Below are positions 16,840-25,262 of a stretch of DNA of 64,000 bases, one piece after another; positions within the stretch are counted from its first letter, which is position 1; each line of letters starts with the position of its first letter. This stretch comes from Rhodococcus tibetensis (GTDB lineage: Bacteria; Actinomycetota; Actinomycetes; Mycobacteriales; Mycobacteriaceae). The translations under genes were made by a program, and so were the position numbers. The DNA is taken from assembly GCF_024438035.1 (NCBI RefSeq), contig NZ_JANFQF010000008.1, positions 62,001 to 126,000 on the forward strand, given 5' to 3'. The notes beneath the pieces are model-generated. The model saw only the letters and a program-made list of their open reading frames with translations. It made no database searches and was not told the origin of the DNA.

Positions 16840-17805
16840 TCAGCCCCGGAGGAGTTCCGCCTTGCGTGCTGCGCTCGCGAACGAGGCCGTGATCGAATTG
16901 CGGGCCAACGTGTCCCGTTCGGCGTCCGTCAATCCGAGCTGATCGCGCAACTGGGCGAAATTGTCGTCGACGTATCCGCCGAAGTAGGCGGGATCGTCGG
17001 AATTCACCGTCACGACCAGCCCGGCATCCAACATGGTCCGCAGGGGGTGCTCGGCGAGGGAGTCGACGACGCACAGTCGCACGTTGGACAGCGGGCACAC
17101 GGTAAGGGGGATCTCCTCGTCCACCAGCCTCGCTACGAGCGCCGGGTCCTCGAGTGCTCGCACCCCGTGGTCGATGCGCTCGGCACCGAGGAGGTCGAGC
17201 GCCTGCCAGATGTATTCCGGCGGTCCTTCTTCTCCGGCGTGCGCCACCACGTGCAGCCCTTCCGCGCGGGCGCGGGCGAAGACGTCCTCGAACAGCGACG
17301 GCGGGTTGCCCATCTCCGCCGAATCGAGTCCCAGCCCGACGATCGGAGTCTGCAGCCGGAGAATCTCCGAGAACACGTCTTCCGCCTCGCCGACCGGGCG
17401 GTCTCGCAGGATCGCGGCGATTGCGGCACTACTGAGCCCGAATTCGCGCTCGCTACCTGCGACGGCATCCATGATTCCGTCGAGAACTTCGGTCAGCGGC
17501 ACACCACGATTGACGTGCGCCTGGGGATTGAAGAAGAACTCGACGTGTGCCACACCTGCCGTCGCCGCCCGTGCGAAATAGGCGCGGGTGAGGTCGGCGA
17601 AATCCTGGGCTGTCCGCAGTACCTGCATGTTGGCGAAGTAGAGGTCGAGAAACGACTGCAGATCGGTGAACTCGTACCGCGAACGCAGATCGTCCAGGTC
17701 GGCGTACGGCAGGGGCACCGCGTTGCGTTCGGCGAGACCGAAGATCAGCTCGGGTTCGAGCGACCCCTCGATATGCATGTGCAGCTCGGCGACGGGGAGA
17801 TTCAC
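16840..17805 (-). CDS. Adenine/adenosine deaminase family protein
   Basis: This 321-residue zinc amidohydrolase deaminates a purine base or nucleoside. Metal and active-site motifs: ELHMHIEGSLEPEL (His9, His11), VVAHAGEEG, RIDHGV and VNSDDPAYFGGY. The HIEGSLEPE opening and the SDDPAYFGGYV signature are characteristic of the adenine deaminase (adenine aminohydrolase) branch, whereas adenosine deaminases usually show HxHLDGxxxPxT. I therefore favour adenine to hypoxanthine in purine salvage. GTG 17805 opens at the first strand. It is 26 bp downstream of the adenylating-protein gene and likely in one operon. Confidence 0.85.
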   Translation of the reverse strand: MNLPVAELHMHIEGSLEPELIFGLAERNAVPLPYADLDDLRSRYEFTDLQSFLDLYFANMQVLRTAQDFADLTRAYFARAATAGVAHVEFFFNPQAHVNRGVPLTEVLDGIMDAVAGSEREFGLSSAAIAAILRDRPVGEAEDVFSEILRLQTPIVGLGLDSAEMGNPPSLFEDVFARARAEGLHVVAHAGEEGPPEYIWQALDLLGAERIDHGVRALEDPALVARLVDEEIPLTVCPLSNVRLCVVDSLAEHPLRTMLDAGLVVTVNSDDPAYFGGYVDDNFAQLRDQLGLTDAERDTLARNSITASFASAARKAELLRG

Positions 17806-17831
17806 GGGAGTGGTGCCTGCTTTCTGGGCGC

Positions 17832-19022
17832 CTAGGCGGCGACGTCGCGGTCGACGATACGGACGAAGCCGTCGCCATCGATACTCGCGGTGTCGCCGGT
17901 GTGAAACCAACCACCCGTGAAGCTCTGCGCGGTGGCCTCCGGGCGGTTCCAGTAGCCGCGCGTCACGCCCGGCCCACGGCAACACAATTCGCCGAACCCG
18001 CGCTGTGCTTGCGGGCCGAAGAGCGCCACTTCCATTCCGCCGAACGCGATCCCCACACTGCCCGCGTGGGTCAGTGCACACTCGTCGGGAAGGGCCAGTC
18101 CGGCGCCGCACGTTTCGGTCTTCCCCCACCCCAGGAAGTGCTTGGCGGCCGGGAAGGTCTTCCGCAGAAATCGCGCTTGCTCCACGGACAGACCGGCGCC
18201 GCTGTAGTCGATCCACCGCACTGCTCGCCGGCCGAAGCTGGTCACCGGCGACTGTTCGACCGCACGCAGGAGTGTGGCCGGGGTAGCGGTCAGGACATCC
18301 GCGCCCGTTCCGCGCCAGGACGCCGCGTCCGTACTCGACGTCAACAGGGCAGTGCCGCCGACCACCAGGGTCGAGAGCAACTCGACGAGCGATCCGACGG
18401 TGTGCAGCTCGGGTTCGACCAGCAGGTTGCGTAGCCCCTCCGAGCTGAACCGCCGCGCGTGGATCACCGATTCGAGGGTGGAGAGGACGTTCTCGTTGCT
18501 CAGCTCGACTCCCTTGGGCGACCCGTCGCCGGTGTACGACAGCAAGACCAGCTCTTCGGGACCGGCACCGTCGTCGATGAACGAGATTCCTTCGGGAAGC
18601 TCCCCGTCGAGGACCATCACCGACTCGCTGTCGGCGAGGACGGAGTCGGTGGCGGACTCGTCGAGCCTCGGACCCACGCCGACCGGTACCCCGCCCGCGA
18701 GGAGGACACCGAGAAAAGCCTCGACCCAGCGCACTCCCACCGGTTGCCGGACGGCCACCCGATCGCCGATTTCCACTCCCCGCGTTTTGAGACCTCCGGC
18801 CACGCGCGCCGCGGATGTCCACAACTGTGAGAACGTGAGCGCCCGGCCACCGTCCTCCTCGACGGCCACCCTCCCGGCGTAACGGTGGACGGCGACGTCG
18901 AGCAGCTCGGTGAGCGACGGATTGAGTGCGCCGTACCGGAGGAGGCCGTCGCGTCCGCGGGCCATCCGGTCGTCATGGAAGAAGGCGGAACTGCACGGGT
19001 ACTCGACGAGGGGCGACGGCAT
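17832..19022 (-). CDS. Truncated AMP-binding (acyl-adenylating) protein
   Basis: This 396-residue protein has the N-terminal core of an ANL-superfamily adenylating enzyme: RALTFSQLWTSAARVAGGL, a degenerate P-loop YTGDGSPKGVELSN, GWGKTETCGAG, GYWNRPEAT and FHTGDTASIDGDGFVRIVDRD. It stops right after the last motif, where the hinge lysine/aspartate and the roughly 100-residue C-terminal lid domain should follow. Without the lid, adenylation may occur but thioester formation is doubtful. I saw no continuation in another frame before the deaminase gene, so it looks like a fixed short form, not a recent frameshift. The annotated ATG begins MPSPLVEYPCSSAFF. Confidence 0.78.
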   Translation of the reverse strand: MPSPLVEYPCSSAFFHDDRMARGRDGLLRYGALNPSLTELLDVAVHRYAGRVAVEEDGGRALTFSQLWTSAARVAGGLKTRGVEIGDRVAVRQPVGVRWVEAFLGVLLAGGVPVGVGPRLDESATDSVLADSESVMVLDGELPEGISFIDDGAGPEELVLLSYTGDGSPKGVELSNENVLSTLESVIHARRFSSEGLRNLLVEPELHTVGSLVELLSTLVVGGTALLTSSTDAASWRGTGADVLTATPATLLRAVEQSPVTSFGRRAVRWIDYSGAGLSVEQARFLRKTFPAAKHFLGWGKTETCGAGLALPDECALTHAGSVGIAFGGMEVALFGPQAQRGFGELCCRGPGVTRGYWNRPEATAQSFTGGWFHTGDTASIDGDGFVRIVDRDVAA

Positions 19023-19061
19023 CTGGACCTCCGCTGACTGACCGGAACGCTGCCCCGACTA

Positions 19062-19077
19062 TATGACGCCGGTCACA
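19062..19077. promoter_or_regulatory. CRP-like site upstream of the truncated adenylating gene
   Basis: Read on the minus strand, TGTGACCGGCGTCATA fits TGTGA-N6-TCACA at 9 of 10 defined positions. It lies 40-55 nt upstream of the minus-strand start at 19022, a typical place for a CRP-family regulator. Confidence 0.4.
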
Positions 19078-19100
19078 CTGGCGGGCGCAGACGGCCGACT

Positions 19101-19907
19101 CTAGCGGCCGTTGTATGTGGCCTTACCCGGTCCGACGGTAAGAAAGCTCCGGACCGCGCCCCGCAGGTCGTCCGTCTCGAAGAGTGCGCCTGACACCTGC
19201 GGGGTTATCGAGTCCGCGTGCGCCACTCCGCCGGACCGCCACGCGGAGATGATCTGCTTGGTCGCGTCGTGGGCGCGAGTCGGTCCGTCCGCCAGGCGCG
19301 CGGTGAGGGTCCGGGCCTCGGCGTCGACGTCGTCGTGGACCGCGTTCACCACACCCCAGTTCTGCAGTGTCGTGGCGTCGTAGAGATCCCCGGTCATCAC
19401 CAGCTCGCGGGCGCGGCCGGAACCGGCACGCTCGGCCAGTCGCTGCGGTCCGCCCATCGAGGGCGTCAAACCGACTACGGTCTCGACCAAACCGAACTTG
19501 GCCTTCGGTGCGGCCAGAATGATGTCGCAGGCGAGCGCAATCTCGAATGCCGCAGTCAGGGTGAGCCCGTGGGCCGCATAGACCACCGGGCACGGCAGCG
19601 CTTCGATCGGGTGGCAGATCTCCGCAAACAGCTGCTGCCACAGATCCGCACCCTGCTCGGCGCTGAGCCCGTCGAAGAGATGGACGTCGACGCCGGCCGA
19701 GACCACCTTGCCTTCCGCGCACAGTAGCACGGCACGCGGCGGGTTCTCGGCGAGAGCGGCGACATCGGCCTGGACGGCGTCGAACATCGACTGGTCGAAC
19801 AGGTTCAGCGGGCCGTGGGCGAATGTGAGGATCGCGAACTCGGCGCCCGCGTCGGTGCGGACACGTTCGAGTCGCGTGGGGTGTGATGCGGCAGCAGAAT
19901 CGGTCAT
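19101..19907 (-). CDS. Enoyl-CoA hydratase/isomerase (crotonase) family protein
   Basis: This 268-residue crotonase-fold protein has the CoA-binding loop VVSAGVDVHLFDG and the second oxyanion-hole region YAAHGLTLTAAFEIALACDIILAAPKAKFGLVE, then VGLTPSMGGPQRLAERAG. These families hydrate or isomerise acyl-CoA esters. The usual S/AG(A/G)D hydratase loop reads SAGVD here and the second loop HGLTLTA lacks the common AxGxxxGGG glycines, so the precise reaction is uncertain. ATG 19907 is used. It precedes the adenylating and deaminase genes on the same strand but is separated by 78 bp. Confidence 0.83.
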   Translation of the reverse strand: MTDSAAASHPTRLERVRTDAGAEFAILTFAHGPLNLFDQSMFDAVQADVAALAENPPRAVLLCAEGKVVSAGVDVHLFDGLSAEQGADLWQQLFAEICHPIEALPCPVVYAAHGLTLTAAFEIALACDIILAAPKAKFGLVETVVGLTPSMGGPQRLAERAGSGRARELVMTGDLYDATTLQNWGVVNAVHDDVDAEARTLTARLADGPTRAHDATKQIISAWRSGGVAHADSITPQVSGALFETDDLRGAVRSFLTVGPGKATYNGR

Positions 19908-19933
19908 GCCGTCACACTGCCACACCGTCAACC

Positions 19934-21445
19934 TCAGTCCTGCAGCGACGTTTCCCGGCTCGTCTCGGCGTCCGCGGTGTCATCGGAAGCCTTCTCGCGC
20001 AGCGGCCGTGCGAAGCACACAGAGGCCACGAAGCCGACCAGCAGAATCGCCGCGGGCAGCCACACCGACTGGGACATGGCCGTGGCGAACGGGTCCTTCA
20101 TGACCTCGGGTAGCTCACCGACACCGGCGTCCTGGCTTCCGCCGGTCATTCCCTGCGCGGACAGCCGCGCGGTGATGAGCGCGCCGATGGCGGCACTGCC
20201 GAGCACGGCCCCGACCTGGCGGGTCGTGTTGTACACGCCCGCCCCTGCGCCCGCCTGATGCGGGGGCAGGTTGTGGGTGGCGGTGGCCGCGAGCGGGGAC
20301 CAGATGCACGAGTTGGCCACACCGATCAATCCGATGGGGAGCAGCAGTTGCCAGATGGCGACATCGGGCGACATGACCATCGCCAGCCAGCCCAGCGCAA
20401 CTGCAAAGAGGAGAAAGCCTGTGCCGGCGATGTACCGCGGATGCGCCCGGTCCACCAGTCTCCCGACGAACGGGGCGAACACGCCGGTGAAGACGGCCAT
20501 CGGCACCAGCAGCAGGGCCGACTGTGTGGGCGACAGGCCGCGCACGCCCTGTGTGTAGAACATCAGGGGCAGGATCATGGCCGTGACCGCGAAACCCATG
20601 GCGGTGATTCCGACGTTGGCGAGCGCGAAATTGCGATCCCGGAACAAGCTCAAGGGCAGCAGCGGTTCGTTGCGGTTCCACGACTGATACCAGACGAAAA
20701 TCCCGATCAGGACCAGCCCCGCCCCTATCGACAACCAGACGAGCAGCGACCAGTCGTACGAACTGCCCTCCTGGATGCCGAACACGAGCAGGAACATGCC
20801 GAGCGCACTGAGCACGACGCCCGGAATGTCGAACTTGTGCTCGTGGGTCTCGAGCGCGGGAACGAGCCGCCACGCGAGCACGAACGCGATCACGCCGACC
20901 GGCACGTTGACGATGAAGATCCATTCCCAGCCGAGGTTGTCCACCAGCACGCCACCGGCGAGGGGTCCGACCAACGTGGCAACGCCCGCCACCGCGCCCC
21001 ACAGTCCCATCGCTGTGCCGCGACGGTCGGGCGGGAACGTACGGGTGATGACGGCCATCGTCTGCGGTGTCATCAGCGCGGCCCCGAGTCCCTGGAACAC
21101 CCGGGCGACGATGAGCATCGTGACGGTGCCGGACAGCCCACACCACAGTGACGCACCGGTGAAGAGAACAAGGCCGATGAGGTAGACGTTCTTGGGTCCG
21201 AAGCGGTCGCCGAGGCGGCCCGTGACGAGGAGGGGAACCGCGTAGGCCAACAGGTAGGCGCTGGTGACCCACACAACGCTGGTGATGTCGGTATGCAGGT
21301 CGGTCATGATCGCCGGGTTGGCTACCGCCACGATGGTGCTGTCGACGAGGATCATGAAGAATCCGATGACCAGCGCCCACAGGGCGGGCCAGGGGTCGCG
21401 TTGCTCGGGCCTGGTGGCAAGTGGCGCGGTGCGCTCGGTATCCAT
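19934..21445 (-). CDS. MFS multidrug exporter, DHA2 (EmrB/QacA) family
   Basis: This 503-residue membrane protein shows the pattern of 14 transmembrane segments expected for DHA2 drug:proton antiporters. Motif A-like GRLGDRFGPKNVYLIG follows TM2 and a motif C-like GPLAGGVLVDNLGWEWIFIVNVPVG occurs at TM5-6. TM1 contains the family signature LVDSTIVAVANPAI. The ATG at 21445 lies 2 nt after the padR stop, so the two are translated from one message. The C-terminus is a short charged cytoplasmic tail. Drug substrate unknown. Confidence 0.9.
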   Translation of the reverse strand: MDTERTAPLATRPEQRDPWPALWALVIGFFMILVDSTIVAVANPAIMTDLHTDITSVVWVTSAYLLAYAVPLLVTGRLGDRFGPKNVYLIGLVLFTGASLWCGLSGTVTMLIVARVFQGLGAALMTPQTMAVITRTFPPDRRGTAMGLWGAVAGVATLVGPLAGGVLVDNLGWEWIFIVNVPVGVIAFVLAWRLVPALETHEHKFDIPGVVLSALGMFLLVFGIQEGSSYDWSLLVWLSIGAGLVLIGIFVWYQSWNRNEPLLPLSLFRDRNFALANVGITAMGFAVTAMILPLMFYTQGVRGLSPTQSALLLVPMAVFTGVFAPFVGRLVDRAHPRYIAGTGFLLFAVALGWLAMVMSPDVAIWQLLLPIGLIGVANSCIWSPLAATATHNLPPHQAGAGAGVYNTTRQVGAVLGSAAIGALITARLSAQGMTGGSQDAGVGELPEVMKDPFATAMSQSVWLPAAILLVGFVASVCFARPLREKASDDTADAETSRETSLQD

Positions 21446-21447
21446 CG

Positions 21448-22047
21448 TCAATCCTTTGCTGAACCGGAATGGTCCCGGCGTGCGAATGTGAAGCCTTCGA
21501 GGAGATCGAGCCAGGGCAGCGTCCCGGAGTCGATATCGCTCACGAGCTCCCTGAGCCACTCGCGTTCCGCGCGGGCCACAGCGAGCAGATACTCGTTTCC
21601 CAGACCGAAGATGCGCGGCGTCCCGGTGCCACCGGCGGCGGTCGCCAATTCGTCGATCTCCCCGTCGAGGCGGCCGAGACGCTCGTGCAACAACTCCACC
21701 ACGGCACCCGACTCGAGATTGTGCGCCTCAGCCAGGGCGAGCGGAAACTGCGGATGTTCCCGGACGGGCGTGGCGAGCATGTCGCTCACCCGTCGGCCGA
21801 GGGCGTCCCGTCCAGGATCCGTGATCTCGTACATCGTCCGCTCGGGCCGGTTTCCCGCCCTGTCGGTGCCGGTGGTGCGCACCAGGCCTTCACCTTCGAG
21901 CCTGCTCACAGTGTGATAGAGCGACCCCGGCCTGATCTTCACCAGGCGTCCGCGACGAGTGGCAGCGAGTTGGTACATCTCGTACGGGTGCATCGTTCGC
22001 TCGTTGAGCAGACCGAGGATGGTGACCGCCAGCGGTGTCAGCACCAT
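21448..22047 (-). CDS. PadR family transcriptional regulator
   Basis: This 199-residue regulator has the PadR winged helix (VLTPLAVTILGLLNERTMHPYEM, RPGSLYHTVSRLEGEGLV, RTMYEITDPGRDAL) and a C-terminal helical domain (Vir_act_alpha_C type). ATG 22047 follows GAGGGG by 8 nt. It is the first gene of a padR-exporter operon and probably represses that operon until a toxic compound binds. A perfect palindrome lies just upstream. Confidence 0.9.
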   Translation of the reverse strand: MVLTPLAVTILGLLNERTMHPYEMYQLAATRRGRLVKIRPGSLYHTVSRLEGEGLVRTTGTDRAGNRPERTMYEITDPGRDALGRRVSDMLATPVREHPQFPLALAEAHNLESGAVVELLHERLGRLDGEIDELATAAGGTGTPRIFGLGNEYLLAVARAEREWLRELVSDIDSGTLPWLDLLEGFTFARRDHSGSAKD

Positions 22048-22068
22048 GTGCACCACCCCTCGCATCGA

Positions 22069-22086
22069 ATATTCCACGTGGAATAT
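22069..22086. promoter_or_regulatory. Perfect 18-bp palindrome, candidate PadR operator
   Basis: ATATTCCACGTGGAATAT is fully self-complementary. It lies 21 nt upstream of the padR ATG and 41 nt upstream of the divergent GNAT gene start, so it could control both. Autoregulation through a palindrome at the own promoter is usual for PadR repressors of drug exporters. Confidence 0.65.
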
Positions 22087-22127
22087 ACCGGACCGGCTAA
22101 ACACTGCCAAACGGTTACCGTATCTGC

Positions 22128-22832
22128 GTGGATCCGCATCATCTCGATATCGTTCGACTCGCCTGGTCGCGCGAACTGGGACTGCCCGACGACGCGCTCA
22201 CGGCCGGCCCCGACCGTGCCACCCGGGCGAACCAGGAGACGGACACCATCCGGTTTCTCCACCTACTGGACACCTCGGCGATGGTGGGCCCTGCCTGGGC
22301 ACTCGGGCGCGCAGAACGGCTTTCGGCTCGCGAACTGACGGAACCCGCGACTCTGCTCAGCCTCACCCAAGACCGTTCCGCCCGCTGCTCCGGACCGGTC
22401 ACGCTCTGGTTCACCAGCGAATACCAGGAACCGCCGACCGGGCAACCGCCTCTGGTCTCGGACGACCGCGGGCACGTGCGGGAAGTGGAGACCGTCTGCC
22501 CACCCGACGATGTGACCGAAGCCCACCTCAGCAGTCGAGACCGATGCTTCACGATCCTCGACGACGCGCAGCAGCCGGTCAGTTGCGCCGGATACGACGA
22601 ATTCCAGGGATTCGTTGCCGACGTCGCGGTCCTGACCGCGCCACAGTTCCGGGGCCGCGGACTCGGAACGCGTGCCGTCGGAATCGCCACCGACGATGCG
22701 CTCGACAGCGGATTGATCGCCCAGTTCCGTACACCGCGGGATGCCTCGGGGTCCCGCCGGCTTTCCGCCCGCTCGGGATACCGGGAACTCGGAACGTACA
22801 TCGAGGTCACCATCTCGCGAAGTACGCTGTGA
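22128..22832 (+). CDS. GNAT family N-acetyltransferase-like protein
   Basis: This 234-residue protein has a C-terminal GNAT core: VADVAVLTAPQFRGRGLGTRAV contains the acetyl-CoA pyrophosphate loop (QFRGRGLG), followed by a helix and a strand ending SGYRELGTYIEVTI. The N-terminal ~100 residues are a separate helical region beginning with VRLAWSRELGLPDD, as in several actinobacterial two-part acetyltransferases. GTG 22128 is the start. It is divergent from padR and shares its promoter region. Substrate unknown; acetylation of a drug is possible given the context but only a guess. Confidence 0.72.
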   Translation: MDPHHLDIVRLAWSRELGLPDDALTAGPDRATRANQETDTIRFLHLLDTSAMVGPAWALGRAERLSARELTEPATLLSLTQDRSARCSGPVTLWFTSEYQEPPTGQPPLVSDDRGHVREVETVCPPDDVTEAHLSSRDRCFTILDDAQQPVSCAGYDEFQGFVADVAVLTAPQFRGRGLGTRAVGIATDDALDSGLIAQFRTPRDASGSRRLSARSGYRELGTYIEVTISRSTL

Positions 22833-22863
22833 GACATCATCGACGGACGAGGACGGGTCGATC

Positions 22864-23898
22864 ATGACGGAGCAGGAACAGGATCGTTCGGGGGCCGCCG
22901 ACTACGTCGAACCCGGTTCCGACTTCACTCGGGACACCCGCTACATCGCCACGCGGATCACCGCGGACGGGCGAGACGGTTACCCCGTCGAGCCGGGCCG
23001 TTACCGTCTCGTGGCCGCGCGAGCGTGTCCCTGGGCGAACCGGGCGATCATCGTGCGACGGCTCCTCGGGCTCGAAGACGTGTTGTCGATGGGCTTGTGC
23101 GGTCCCACCCACGACGAGCGCAGCTGGACCTTCGATCTCGACCCGGGCGAGCTGGACCCCGTGCTGAAAATCCCGCGCCTGCAGGACGCTTACTTCGCGC
23201 GCTTTCCGGACTACGAACGCGGGATCACCGTTCCTGCGATCGTCGACGTGCCCACCGGACAGGTGGTCACCAACGACTATCCGCACATCACCCTCGATCT
23301 GTCGACCGAGTGGACGCAGTACCACCGAAAGGGAGCGCCCGACCTCTACCCGGAGGAGCGTCGCGACGAGATCGACGAAGTGGCCGACCTCGTGTTCCGT
23401 GACGTCAACAACGGCGTGTACCGGTGCGGTTTCGCCGGATCACAGAGCGCCTACGACTCGGCATATGATCGCCTGTTCGCACGCCTCGATTGGCTCGAGG
23501 AGCGACTGACCACCCGCCGGTTCCTCGTCGGCGACACCGTCACCGAGGCGGACGTGCGGTTGTTCACCACTTTGGCCCGGTTCGATGCCGTCTACCACGG
23601 GCACTTCAAATGCAATCGAAACAAGCTCAGTGAGATGCCGGCTCTGTGGGGTTACGCGCGAGACTTGTTCCAGACGCCGGGGTTCGGGGACACGCTCGAC
23701 TTCGTCCAGATCAAGCAGCACTACTACGTGGTGCACACCGACATCAATCCCACCCGGATCGTCCCGAAGGGGCCGGACCTGTCGGGCTGGCTGCTGCCGC
23801 ACGGGCGCGAGCAGCTCGGTGGCAGGCCGTTCGGGAACGGCACACCGCCACCTCCGCCGAAGCCCGGCGAGGAGGTCCCGGCCGGGCACGGCGCATGA
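22864..23898 (+). CDS. Xi-class glutathione S-transferase-like protein (glutathionyl-hydroquinone reductase type)
   Basis: This 344-residue protein matches xi-class GSTs (YqjG/PcpF/GHR). It has the catalytic cysteine motif RACPWANRAII, LGLEDVLSMGL, VPAIVDVPTGQVVTNDY and a C-terminal alpha domain with FLVGDTVTEADVRLFTTLARFD and HFKCNRNKLSEMPALWGYAR. These reduce glutathionyl-hydroquinones. Mycolata make mycothiol rather than glutathione, so the natural thiol is probably mycothiol or another co-substrate. ATG 22864 is well placed. It is convergent with the VOC gene, 10 bp apart. Confidence 0.88.
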   Translation: MTEQEQDRSGAADYVEPGSDFTRDTRYIATRITADGRDGYPVEPGRYRLVAARACPWANRAIIVRRLLGLEDVLSMGLCGPTHDERSWTFDLDPGELDPVLKIPRLQDAYFARFPDYERGITVPAIVDVPTGQVVTNDYPHITLDLSTEWTQYHRKGAPDLYPEERRDEIDEVADLVFRDVNNGVYRCGFAGSQSAYDSAYDRLFARLDWLEERLTTRRFLVGDTVTEADVRLFTTLARFDAVYHGHFKCNRNKLSEMPALWGYARDLFQTPGFGDTLDFVQIKQHYYVVHTDINPTRIVPKGPDLSGWLLPHGREQLGGRPFGNGTPPPPPKPGEEVPAGHGA

Positions 23899-23908
23899 GC
23901 GGGCGGGT

Positions 23909-24304
23909 CTACGCGCCGGTGTAGGTACCGAAACTCCAGAACACACCCTCGGGGTCGCGGCAGGTGAATCCCCGCGATCCGTAGTCCTCGTCCCGCAGTC
24001 CGCGAACGATAGTGGCACCGGCCGCCACGGCGCGCTGGTGGAGAGCGTCGGGGTCGTCGACGACGAGGTACACCGAGCCCGTCCCCGGCGGCAGGTCGCT
24101 GATGACCGAGTCCTCGCTGGGCGAACCGAGCATGATCCCGCCGCCCTTCGGCCAGCCGAGTTCGGCGTGATCGACCCGGTCCCCCTCGCCGTACACCGCT
24201 TTCTCGGCGAACCCGAAAGCGTCGACGAGGAAGCGGATCGCGGCCCGCGCGTCGCGGTAGACGACCGTGGGCCATACACATGTGGTTTGCGTCGAAGTAG
24301 TCAT
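23909..24304 (-). CDS. VOC/glyoxalase-fold protein
   Basis: This 131-residue protein has the two beta-alpha-beta-beta-beta repeats of the vicinal oxygen chelate fold: WPTVVYRDARAAIRFLVDAFGF and VYLVVDDPDALHQRAVAAGATI, ending SRGFTCRDPEGVFWSFGTY. The PhnB-like DPEGxxWSFG ending is typical of bleomycin-resistance/PhnB-type proteins. The start is 4 nt after the AraC-like gene stop, so they form an operon. Whether it is an enzyme or a binding protein is not evident. Confidence 0.85.
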   Translation of the reverse strand: MTTSTQTTCVWPTVVYRDARAAIRFLVDAFGFAEKAVYGEGDRVDHAELGWPKGGGIMLGSPSEDSVISDLPPGTGSVYLVVDDPDALHQRAVAAGATIVRGLRDEDYGSRGFTCRDPEGVFWSFGTYTGA

Positions 24305-24308
24305 GTCC

Positions 24309-25163
24309 TCACTCTGCGCCGTCGTCGTGGTACGGGTCTTGGACGAATGAGAACGGGTCGATCTCACGCCACCGCGACGGTGCGACGCCCGCGAAGTCGC
24401 GCCAGTCCCGCGCCATGTGCGCCTGGTCGTAATACCCGCACCGTGCGGACACCTCGGCAAGCGTGGCGAATCCGGCACGCTTCATCATCTGATGGGAGCG
24501 ATGAAAGCGCGACAACCGCGCCACATCTTTCGGCGTGACGCCGTACTCGGCGACGAACCGATTCACCAGATGCCTTCTGCTCCAGCCGATGTCGCGGGCC
24601 ACCTCGGCTACCCGGACTGCCCCCTCACCGACGAGCAGATCCCAGGCACGCACGAGATGCGGATCGATCTCCGCGTCGGCGACGCGCCGCCCGAGAACGT
24701 CGTCGAGAATGCGGAACCGTCCCTCCCACCCGGGCTCGAGGGACAACCGCTCGACCAATTCCCTCGCATCGGGGCCGACGAAGTCGTCGAGAGCGACGAC
24801 CCAGGCGCCGAGAGCAGAAGCGGGCACTCCCAGCAAGGCTCGCGCACCGAGAGGACTCAGAGCCAGTTGGACCCCGTGCTGAGTGCCGCCGTGCCGGATC
24901 GTCACCGGCGATGTCGCGATGCCACTTGCCAGCGTGTCGTAGCAGCCGGGTGCCTGTTCCGGCGCGGCCTGCTCGGCGATGTCGAGCGGCTCGTCGATCG
25001 TCACGATCACCGTCAAGCAGGGCGACGGCAGACCCAGATGGATGCCGGGCTCGAAACCGGCCAGCCGGTAGCCGTCGTACCCCGTGACCAGCGCGCGCAA
25101 CGGTGCCGCCGGGCGCCGGAAGGCCCCGAACGAGACGGCGGTATCGCGGTCGGCCACGCTCAC
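24309..25163 (-). CDS. AraC family transcriptional regulator
   Basis: This 284-residue protein has a C-terminal AraC/XylS double HTH (about 185-270): VAEVARDIGWSRRHLVNRFVAEYGVTPKDVARLSRFHRS and LAEVSARCGYYDQAHMARDWRDFAGVAPSRWR. The N-terminal half is a sensing domain of the DUF6597 type (PCLTVIVTIDEPLDIAEQ). GTG 25163 is the start. It is the first gene of an AraC-VOC operon, a common pairing in actinobacteria, so it probably controls the VOC gene and itself. Confidence 0.87.
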   Translation of the reverse strand: MSVADRDTAVSFGAFRRPAAPLRALVTGYDGYRLAGFEPGIHLGLPSPCLTVIVTIDEPLDIAEQAAPEQAPGCYDTLASGIATSPVTIRHGGTQHGVQLALSPLGARALLGVPASALGAWVVALDDFVGPDARELVERLSLEPGWEGRFRILDDVLGRRVADAEIDPHLVRAWDLLVGEGAVRVAEVARDIGWSRRHLVNRFVAEYGVTPKDVARLSRFHRSHQMMKRAGFATLAEVSARCGYYDQAHMARDWRDFAGVAPSRWREIDPFSFVQDPYHDDGAE

Positions 25164-25262
25164 GACACCAGCCTAGGCAACGGTACCGACACCGGCCACA
25201 GCGTTCGCTCACCTACAGTCGGTGCCAGCACACTCGAAGTACACGGCGAGACGGGAGCCCCG

